DNA from: Bacillota bacterium
GTDB taxonomy: Bacteria > Bacillota > Clostridia > Lachnospirales > Cellulosilyticaceae
Length of the DNA stretch: 11,486 nt
Direction of reading: 5' to 3'
Assembly: GCA_023436395.1 (NCBI GenBank)
Contig: JAEZJJ010000023.1
Span: forward strand, 1-11,486
The notes under the pieces were generated by a model that worked only from the letters and a program-made list of their open reading frames with translations, had not been told where the DNA came from and searched no databases. The stretch's first letter is position 1. Each line of letters begins with the position of its first letter. The position numbers and the translations under genes were made by a program. Shown here piece after piece: positions 6,201 through 11,486 of the stretch.

Positions 6201-6614
6201 TTATTTTATTTTCTTTAATATTACAGGCTGCGCTTCTTTTGCACAATCTACAGAGAAACTTAATTTTCCTGAAACAGTTGAACGAATATTCCCTACTGTT
6301 ACATCGCTAATAATCAGCTTATATTCTGTAGCCGGCTCTAGTTCTAAAGTAATTTGTGAACTTCCACTACCTTCTACTTCAAAACTTACTCCTGCGTCTG
6401 TAACTACAAACTGATGCACTGCAGTTCCTGGTAATGATTCATAGACTAAAGCACCATCTCTTTTAAGTTTTGTTACTTCATAAAAAGTTTTAGCTTTATA
6501 GAGTCTACCCTCTACTTCAAAATCTAATACTTTTGTCTTTTCTTGAAGTTCATAATTTCCAAAACTAAGTGCCCCATTTTCTTCAACACGTATAATTTCA
6601 TTAACAACTGCCAT
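6201..6614 (-). CDS. Small beta-rich protein of unknown function between clpC and radA
   Basis: A 137-residue soluble protein with alternating short beta-type segments throughout, no signal peptide, no membrane segment and a single Cys (C124). The start MAVVNEIIRVEENGALSFGNYEL, the middle YESLPGTAV (58-66) and the acidic turn ELEPATEYKLI (91-101) recall a family common in Clostridia/Lachnospiraceae. From memory, some database entries label that family endosialidase; nothing here shows sialidase catalytic motifs, and I would not use the label. Start: the ATG at 6614 has GGAGGA 7 bases upstream. A longer frame from a TTG at 6629 runs through this ribosome site and is rejected. It lies 210 bases after clpC, with a possible promoter of its own and a terminator behind. 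Function unknown. Confidence 0.88.
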   Translation of the reverse strand: MAVVNEIIRVEENGALSFGNYELQEKTKVLDFEVEGRLYKAKTFYEVTKLKRDGALVYESLPGTAVHQFVVTDAGVSFEVEGSGSSQITLELEPATEYKLIISDVTVGNIRSTVSGKLSFSVDCAKEAQPVILKKIK

Positions 6615-6677
6615 TGCTAAATCCTCCAATGTATATTTCTTTATTAATCTCTATCTATAAATCTTTCTTATTATTCT

Positions 6678-6720
6678 ATTATACATGATGCCTCATAAAA
6701 AGTATACGCATATTTATACT
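6678..6720 (-). promoter_or_regulatory. Candidate promoter and inverted repeat before the 137-residue protein gene
   Basis: TATAAT on the minus strand at 6683-6678, about 65 bases before the start codon. The -35 region is poor in consensus but overlaps a perfect inverted repeat AGTATA/TATACT (6701-6706 and 6715-6720, 8-base spacer), which could be a regulator site. No clear terminator follows clpC, so read-through from clpC is also possible. Confidence 0.4.
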
Positions 6721-6824
6721 CAATTTTATTTTATCATAAACTTTGTATACTAATCATTCAATTTTGAACCTAATACATCTTTTCTTCTTTCAAATAAGAC
6801 TTAAAACTCACCCATACTCCCCTT

Positions 6825-9275
6825 TTACTTTTCTTTAGCAAAAGTACATACTTCCCCCTCTACTCCAACAGTAACCACATCTCCCTCTTTAAATTGTCCT
6901 GATAAAATTTCATCTGAGAGGCGATCTTCAATATAAGTTTGAATGGTTCTTCTAAGTGGTCTTGCACCGTAGGCTTGATTATATCCTTTATTACCTAAGA
7001 AATCTAAAGCTTCTTCTGTTAACTTGATTTCTATTCCTACATTTTTACTAATTCTCTCTATTAAGCGTTTAATCATAATATCTGCAATTTCTCTAATTTC
7101 TTTTGTAGTAAGAGGATGGAATACCAGTGTTTCATCTATACGATTTAAAAATTCAGGTTTAAAAGTACGTTTTACTTCTTCCATTACATTCTTCTTCATA
7201 TCTTCATAAGATTTCTCTGCATCCTCTGTAGATATAAACCCTAACTTCTTAGGTGAAATAATACTTCTTGCTCCAATATTAGATGTCATGATAATAATCG
7301 TATTTTTAAAGTTAATACGTCTTCCTCTTGAATCAGTAATATGACCATCATCTAGAATCTGAAGTAAAATATTAAAAACATCTCCATGGGCTTTCTCTAT
7401 CTCATCAAATAATACAACACAGTACGGCTTACGTCTTACTTTCTCTGTAAGCTGTCCACCTTCTTCATATCCCACATATCCAGGAGGCGAACCAATCATC
7501 TTAGAAACGGTATGCTTTTCCATGTATTCGGACATATCCACACGAACCATAGCATTTTCATCTCCAAACATAGCCTCGGCTAATGCTTTGGTAAGTTCTG
7601 TCTTACCTACACCTGTAGGTCCTAAGAACATAAAGGAACCAATTGGTCTATTAGGATCTTTAAGCCCTACACGACCTCTACGTACTGCTTTTGATACAGC
7701 CACAATAGCTTCTTCCTGACCGACAACTCGCTCATGAAGAATTTTTTCCATTTGTTTAAGACGCTCTGTTTCTTCTTCTGCTAAACGTCTTACAGGAATA
7801 TTTGTCCAACTACTAACAATATCAGCAATCTCTTCTTCTCCTACGATTTGATCATTCTTGGTATGCTTCGCATCCCATTCAACTTTGGCATTGGCAATTT
7901 TTTCTTTAATTTCATTTTCTTTGCGCTTTATCTCACTGGCTTTTTCATACTCCTCACTCATAATTGCCATTTCTTTTTCTTGACCTAAGGTGACAAGTTG
8001 TAGTTCTAATTCCTTAATGTTAGTAGGTGAGACAAAAGCACGCAATCTTACTTTTGAAGCTGCTTCATCAAGCAGGTCAATTGCCTTATCTGGTAAATAG
8101 CGGTCTGCAATATAACGAGCTGATAATTTCACCGCTGCTTTAAGCGCATCTTCTGTAATTTGTACTTGGTGATGCATCTCATATTTATCTTTAATTCCCT
8201 TTAATATTTCTAGGGTTTCTTCTTCACTCGGTTCTTCCACCTGTACTGGTTGGAAACGTCTCTCAAGTGCCGCATCCTTTTCAATATGTTTACGGTACTC
8301 ATCTAAGGTTGTTGCGCCTATTAATTGCACCTCACCTCTAGCTAGTGAAGGCTTTAAAATGTTAGAAGCATCCATAGCCCCCTCAGCAGCACCTGCACCA
8401 ATGATTGTATGAAGCTCATCGATAAACAAAATGACATCTCCAGCGAGTCTAACTTCTTCAATAACTTTATTAATACGTTCTTCAAATTCTCCTCTATATT
8501 TTGTTCCAGAAATCATGGAGGATAAATCTAAAGAGACAACTCTTTTTCCTTTTAATAAATCAGGAATTTCTTCTGATGCTATTTTCTGTGCTAATCCTTC
8601 TACAACTGCAGTTTTACCTACCCCTGGTTCTCCTACTAAACAAGGATTATTTTTTGTTCTTCTAGATAGAATTTGAATGACACGGTCAATTTCTTTTTCA
8701 CGACCTACAATAGGGTCAAACTTACCTTCTCTAGCAAATGTCGTTAAATCTCTACTATATTTATCTAAAGTTGGTGTTGTAGACTTACTAGCTTGGCTGC
8801 CTGCCTTCGTCGTACTAAAGCTTGCTTCTGTCTTCTGTGTACTTCCTGTCAACATTTCCATTAACACAGCAGATAATTTGCTCACATTAATTCCTAAAGT
8901 TTCTAACAATTTTACCGCAATACAATTTTTTTCTTTTAGGATTGCAATCAGTAAATATTCAGTCCCAATCCTCTCACTCCCTAATTGTTTTGCAAGTTGT
9001 GTACTCATTTCAAATATACGTTTAACACGTGGGGTAAAATCCCTAGTCACTACTAGTGGACTTCCCCCCATGCCAATAATATCTTTAATTTTATCTAAAA
9101 TATCTTCTTCTGTAATTCCGCATGCTTCAAGAGCCTTTTGGGCAACAGAGTTTTTAGCATGAATAAGCCCCACAAGCAAGTGCTCAGTTCCTAAATAACC
9201 GTGTCTAAAATCTGTCATAACTTGTTCAGCATATTCAATAGCCATTTGGGCCTGTGGTGTAAACTTAATTTCCAT
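6825..9275 (-). CDS. clpC: ATP-dependent Clp protease ATPase subunit ClpC
   Basis: An 816-residue Hsp100 unfoldase that feeds substrates to the ClpP peptidase in the cytoplasm. In order: double Clp N-domain (about 1-145), linker, first AAA+ ring with Walker A GEPGVGKT (215-222) and Walker B VILFIDE (281-287), middle domain with a UVR-like coiled coil (about 420-465) that marks ClpC rather than ClpA/ClpE, second AAA+ ring with Walker A GPTGVGKT (552-559) and Walker B VVLFDE (620-625), the ClpP-docking loop LGF (678-680), and sensor-2 GARPLRR (770-776). Full length and intact. Start ATG follows AAGGAGAG with 7 bases between. Only 60 bases separate it from the upstream zinc-ribbon gene and I see no promoter there, so the two are probably co-transcribed. 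ctsR, mcsA and mcsB, the usual upstream partners, are absent, and I see neither CtsR nor CIRCE operators. The antisense frames inside it are shadows. Confidence 0.98.
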   Translation of the reverse strand: MEIKFTPQAQMAIEYAEQVMTDFRHGYLGTEHLLVGLIHAKNSVAQKALEACGITEEDILDKIKDIIGMGGSPLVVTRDFTPRVKRIFEMSTQLAKQLGSERIGTEYLLIAILKEKNCIAVKLLETLGINVSKLSAVLMEMLTGSTQKTEASFSTTKAGSQASKSTTPTLDKYSRDLTTFAREGKFDPIVGREKEIDRVIQILSRRTKNNPCLVGEPGVGKTAVVEGLAQKIASEEIPDLLKGKRVVSLDLSSMISGTKYRGEFEERINKVIEEVRLAGDVILFIDELHTIIGAGAAEGAMDASNILKPSLARGEVQLIGATTLDEYRKHIEKDAALERRFQPVQVEEPSEEETLEILKGIKDKYEMHHQVQITEDALKAAVKLSARYIADRYLPDKAIDLLDEAASKVRLRAFVSPTNIKELELQLVTLGQEKEMAIMSEEYEKASEIKRKENEIKEKIANAKVEWDAKHTKNDQIVGEEEIADIVSSWTNIPVRRLAEEETERLKQMEKILHERVVGQEEAIVAVSKAVRRGRVGLKDPNRPIGSFMFLGPTGVGKTELTKALAEAMFGDENAMVRVDMSEYMEKHTVSKMIGSPPGYVGYEEGGQLTEKVRRKPYCVVLFDEIEKAHGDVFNILLQILDDGHITDSRGRRINFKNTIIIMTSNIGARSIISPKKLGFISTEDAEKSYEDMKKNVMEEVKRTFKPEFLNRIDETLVFHPLTTKEIREIADIMIKRLIERISKNVGIEIKLTEEALDFLGNKGYNQAYGARPLRRTIQTYIEDRLSDEILSGQFKEGDVVTVGVEGEVCTFAKEK

Positions 9276-9335
9276 GTTATTTCTCTCCTTCGTCTCACGT
9301 ACTTCTTAGGTACTCATGTTGTATCTGCCTATCAC

Positions 9336-9803
9336 TTATTCGAATTTATTTCCACACTTAATGCAATAGGCTGCATGTTCATGATTACCTGTATTACATA
9401 CAGGACAAACCTTTAAAATTTCAATATCATCCCCTGTAAGATTGTCTTTCTTCTCTTCTGAGTCTGATTCACTCCATGTTGACTTAACTTCTCTCTTATA
9501 AGAATCAAAACTGCTCTTTTGAGCTGTTACGACTTCACCTAGACGCTTTTCAAGTTCTGTGATTTGCAGTTTAAGTGCATCGATCTTGGAATATAGCATA
9601 TTCCTATCCTGACTTTCACCTTCTTCAAGATAGCACTTATATTGTGCTTCTCCAAGCAATGTGAATAATCTTTTTAACTCACTTCTTTTGTTGATGAGTT
9701 CGGTTCTGCAAGCCACTTGATCTACTGATTTTTGTGTTTGCTCTGTTGCCACTTTAAATGTTGATTTTAAACTATCCCCTAATTTACTTAATACATCTGC
9801 CAT
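9336..9803 (-). CDS. Coiled-coil protein with C-terminal zinc ribbon, upstream of clpC
   Basis: A 155-residue soluble protein. Residues about 1-100 are helical and charged; the stretch 36-92 (INKRSELKRLFTLLGEAQ, then the IDALKLQITELEKRL heptads) looks like a coiled coil. A polar, acidic linker (about 105-128) leads to a zinc ribbon: C133-x2-C136 and C147-x2-C150, ending GNKFE. This zinc-ribbon-at-the-end plan is common in small Firmicute proteins of unknown role. It is not McsA: it lacks the paired CxxC motifs and UVR motif expected there. Start ATG follows AGGAGGG with 7 bases between. The gene is 60 bases before clpC on the same strand, in the place where ctsR-mcsA-mcsB usually sit. A role as an adaptor or sensor for ClpC is a guess from position only. 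Confidence 0.88.
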   Translation of the reverse strand: MADVLSKLGDSLKSTFKVATEQTQKSVDQVACRTELINKRSELKRLFTLLGEAQYKCYLEEGESQDRNMLYSKIDALKLQITELEKRLGEVVTAQKSSFDSYKREVKSTWSESDSEEKKDNLTGDDIEILKVCPVCNTGNHEHAAYCIKCGNKFE

Positions 9804-9913
9804 TTTAAAACCCTCCTATTTTTCTATTTTTATTTAAACTATGCACTGAATGTCTTCATTTTAGTATATGCGAGTTTATTGACTTATAATATTCAATCGC
9901 CTACTTGTAGTCC

Positions 9914-9949
9914 TATACTTTATAAAATAATGAAGAATGATAAAGTATA
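9914..9949. repeat. Inverted repeat between AEC transporter and zinc-ribbon gene
   Basis: TATACTTTAT (9914-9923) and ATAAAGTATA (9940-9949) form a perfect 10-base inverted repeat with a 16-base loop. A third copy of ATAAAGTATA occurs at 10000-10009, inside the last codons of the transporter gene. No T run follows on the minus strand, so it is a poor terminator. It could be a hairpin protecting the transporter mRNA end or a regulator site for the zinc-ribbon/clpC transcript, for which I see no convincing promoter in 9804-9995. Confidence 0.4.
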
Positions 9950-9995
9950 CATTAAGAGTTTTTTCAATTATTCATTTTTCATTCTTAATAATTCA

Positions 9996-10922
9996 TTAAA
10001 TAAAGTATATAAGGAGTGGTATAGAAATACAACTCAACAGTGTAGTAATCAGAATACCTTGTGAAGCCAGCTCTCCGTCACTTTTATAGGTTTCTGCCAT
10101 CATTGCTGCATTACTTGCTACAGGCATACCTGCTACTATCACAGGAATTGTAATTAACCACAAATCCTCTATTTTTAGTATATACTTTAAAAATGTAAAA
10201 ATAATGAATGGCAACACAAGAAGTCTCGCAATTGCCAAGATATAAATTTTATAGTCACCAAACGTTTTCTTTAAGGACAACAAGCTTAACATACTTCCTA
10301 TAACAATCATTGAGAGAGGTGTACAAACACTCCCTACACTTTCTATAGTGCCACTTATAAACTCTGGCAATCTCACGCCTGTTACAAATAATAGAATACC
10401 TAAAAAACTAGCCACCATCCCTGGATTGATAAGAAACTTCCAATCAAAGCCTGTGCTTTGATTGTTGCCTGATTGTAAAAGTTTAATACCCAACGTATAT
10501 AATAAAACATAAAAACTGATATTATAAATCGCTGTATAAAAAATGGCTTCTTGTCCGAGTAATGCCCCTAATACAGGATATCCCATGAATGCACTGTTAG
10601 AAAATATTAGCATAAAACTAAATACGCCTCTTTTTCTTCCATCAGTAGTTAGTGTACGAGAGGTCCACCAAGCCACTATAAATGTAAGTGCGTAAGCCAC
10701 AATTGATAACCCCAAAATGGCAATAGCTCTATTCACACTTTCCTTTGTCAGTGGTATATTCATTCCAGAGATAATAGCAGCTGGTAATGCCACATTGACA
10801 ATAAACTTTGAAAATATGGCATTACTTTGTGGTGTAAAAAATTTGATTTTCCCTAATATATATCCTATTAACATCAGCATAAATAATACACCAAGCTGTA
10901 TGTAAACATTAATTAAATCCAT
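9996..10922 (-). CDS. AEC-family (auxin efflux carrier type) transporter
   Basis: A 308-residue integral membrane protein, normal length for bacterial AEC carriers, with about ten hydrophobic segments (e.g. 5-24, 38-54, 66-87, 99-122, 126-149, 165-182, 200-216, 225-248, 255-272, 289-307) in two five-helix halves. Family hallmarks: the first-half motif FSNSAFMGYPVLGALLG (107-123), and GMPVASNAAMMAETY (265-279) in the second half, whose Pro-containing broken helix lies at the transport site. Bacterial members export or take up malate, other carboxylates or amino acids; the substrate here is unknown. Start ATG follows AAGGAG with 6 bases between. It has its own promoter, and a terminator separates it from the toxin gene upstream. 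Confidence 0.92.
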   Translation of the reverse strand: MDLINVYIQLGVLFMLMLIGYILGKIKFFTPQSNAIFSKFIVNVALPAAIISGMNIPLTKESVNRAIAILGLSIVAYALTFIVAWWTSRTLTTDGRKRGVFSFMLIFSNSAFMGYPVLGALLGQEAIFYTAIYNISFYVLLYTLGIKLLQSGNNQSTGFDWKFLINPGMVASFLGILLFVTGVRLPEFISGTIESVGSVCTPLSMIVIGSMLSLLSLKKTFGDYKIYILAIARLLVLPFIIFTFLKYILKIEDLWLITIPVIVAGMPVASNAAMMAETYKSDGELASQGILITTLLSCISIPLLIYFI

Positions 10923-10975
10923 TTGCTTCTCCTTTTAACCTATCTTACAAATTCTTCCCCCATATATTAGCCTTT

Positions 10976-11003
10976 ATTCTACCACATCTCACACAAGTAT
11001 CAA
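10976..11003 (-). promoter_or_regulatory. Promoter of the AEC transporter gene
   Basis: Minus strand: -35 TTGATA (11003-10998), 16-base spacer, -10 TAGAAT (10981-10976) preceded by TGG (extended -10). Start near 10969 gives a leader of about 46 bases. Confidence 0.65.
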
Positions 11004-11018
11004 AGTAAATAATGCAAC

Positions 11019-11044
11019 AAAAAGGAGACTCCAATAAAGTCTCC
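11019..11044 (-). terminator. Terminator after the MazF-type toxin gene
   Basis: GGAGACT (11024-11030) and AGTCTCC (11038-11044) form a perfect 7-base stem with a 7-base loop. On the minus strand it is followed by TTTTTG (11023-11018), a Rho-independent terminator. Confidence 0.85.
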
Positions 11045-11063
11045 GGATACATTTATTATGTAT

Positions 11064-11408
11064 TTATTGTAATGCAAAACTAATCATAATCCCTTTGTCT
11101 ACTTGTGCCATAAGCTCATCATCTAAATGACAGATTTTCTCCTTTAAACGTCTCTTATCAATCGTTCTGATTTGCTCGAGGAGTATAACAGAATTTTTCA
11201 CAAGTTCATATTCTGCTGCATCTATCTCCACATGTGTAGGTAGCTTTGCTTTATTAATCTTTGAAGTGATTGCCGCACAGATGACTGTAGGGCTAAATTT
11301 GTTACCAACATCATTTTGTACTACTAATACAGGGCGAATGCCCCCTTGTTCTGAACCAATAACTGGACTTAAGTCCGCATAAAAAATATCTCCACGTTTT
11401 ACTTGCAC
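11064..11408 (-). CDS. mazF: MazF/EndoA-type mRNA interferase toxin
   Basis: A 114-residue sequence-specific endoribonuclease of the MazF/PemK fold, close to Bacillus EndoA (NdoA). Typical segments: VKRGDIFYADLSPV (3-16), GSEQGGIRPVLVVQND (18-33), NKFSPTVICAAIT (36-48), KLPTHVEI (about 54-61) and SVILLEQIRTIDK (about 72-84). The catalytic Arg25 and Thr48 of EndoA fall at exactly these numbers if translation starts at the GTG at 11408, which also has GGAG about 10 bases upstream. A GTG at 11417 would add three residues but leaves the GGAG only 1 base away, so 11408 is preferred. The antitoxin gene stops at 11410, essentially abutting this start, so the pair is translationally coupled. In Firmicutes this toxin is often chromosomal and near housekeeping genes such as alr. 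Confidence 0.95.
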   Translation of the reverse strand: MQVKRGDIFYADLSPVIGSEQGGIRPVLVVQNDVGNKFSPTVICAAITSKINKAKLPTHVEIDAAEYELVKNSVILLEQIRTIDKRRLKEKICHLDDELMAQVDKGIMISFALQ

Positions 11409-11409
11409 T

Positions 11410-11486
11410 TTACTCACACTCCGCTATGCGATCATAATAAGACTCCGCCTCACTTTCTATTTCAAAATAGAGGTTTGAGAGCGCTA
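11410..11486 (-). CDS. C-terminal end of MazE/EndoAI-type antitoxin (partial)
   Basis: Only the last 24 residues are in the window, ending at TAA 11412-11410: LYFEIESEAESYYDRIAECE, which follows ALSN. An acidic tail with aromatic pairs matches the toxin-binding C-terminal arm of EndoAI-like ribbon-helix-helix antitoxins. The DNA-binding N-terminus lies beyond 11486. The stop codon lies next to the toxin's preferred GTG start, as is usual for these operons. Identity rests mainly on this position. Confidence 0.75.
   Translation of the reverse strand, partial: ALSNLYFEIESEAESYYDRIAECE

Noticed and set aside
8677..9162. 161-codon plus-strand open frame
   Set aside because: It lies wholly antisense within clpC, an intact and well-recognised gene. 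It has no ribosome site and no recognisable domain. The other plus-strand frames inside clpC and radA were dropped for the same reason.
9276..9335. Possible CtsR or CIRCE heat-shock operator before clpC
   Set aside because: Neither the GGTCAAA direct repeats nor TTAGCACTC/GAGTGCTAA is present. Only a 4-base GTAC repeat can be seen.
9914..10009. Three copies of ATAAAGTATA or its complement as a possible CRISPR or iteron array
   Set aside because: Copies are only 10 bases, in mixed orientation and irregular spacing, and one is coding sequence. No array, cas gene or replication gene is nearby.
1..11486. Search for mobile elements, prophage, attachment sites or a defence island
   Set aside because: No transposase, integrase, phage or restriction genes are visible. 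Gene content is housekeeping plus one chromosomal-type toxin-antitoxin pair.

Overview
The window is AT-rich, with Shine-Dalgarno-led genes (GGAGG-type sites), several extended -10 (TGn-TATAAT) promoters and short hairpin-plus-T-run terminators. Protein families (ClpC, RadA, an EndoA/MazF-type toxin, an AbgT-family transporter, a single-cluster ferredoxin) point to a low-GC Firmicute, most likely a Clostridia/Lachnospirales member. That placement is inferred from protein style and not from a marker gene.

Left edge (1-302): no protein gene. On the minus strand I read two tandem strong promoters (TTGACA-18-TATAAT and TTGACG-17-TATATT), a boxA-like ACTTTGAAAAC element and hairpins capped by GAAA tetraloops. 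This looks like the promoter and leader of a stable RNA operon, probably rRNA, whose first gene would begin just outside position 1. Directly upstream on the same strand (303-995) is a YgjP/DUF45-type metallopeptidase relative that has lost its zinc-binding and catalytic residues.

1241-2220, plus strand: a 132-residue cysteine-rich protein of unknown function and a Nudix hydrolase, each with its own extended -10 promoter. A bidirectional terminator separates them from the convergent AbgT-family transporter (2283-3845, minus). A 397-base gap follows, holding the transporter promoter (minus) and the ferredoxin promoter (plus), the latter overlaid by two close inverted repeats. The ferredoxin (4243-4431) ends at a perfect 16-bp inverted repeat that also terminates radA from the other side.

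4535-11486, all minus strand, in transcription order: the end of a MazE/EndoAI-like antitoxin (running off the right edge), the MazF/EndoA toxin, a terminator, an AEC-family transporter with its own promoter, a coiled-coil zinc-ribbon protein, clpC, a small beta-rich protein, a terminator, and radA. clpC followed by radA recalls the Firmicute ctsR-mcsA-mcsB-clpC-radA locus, but ctsR, mcsA and mcsB are absent here. An unrelated zinc-ribbon gene sits in their place.

Most of the window is housekeeping (proteolysis, DNA repair, toxin-antitoxin, transport). I found no defence island, prophage, transposon or CRISPR array. The most unusual items are the catalytically dead YgjP-like protein, the zinc-ribbon/clpC pair, and the cysteine-rich 132-residue protein.
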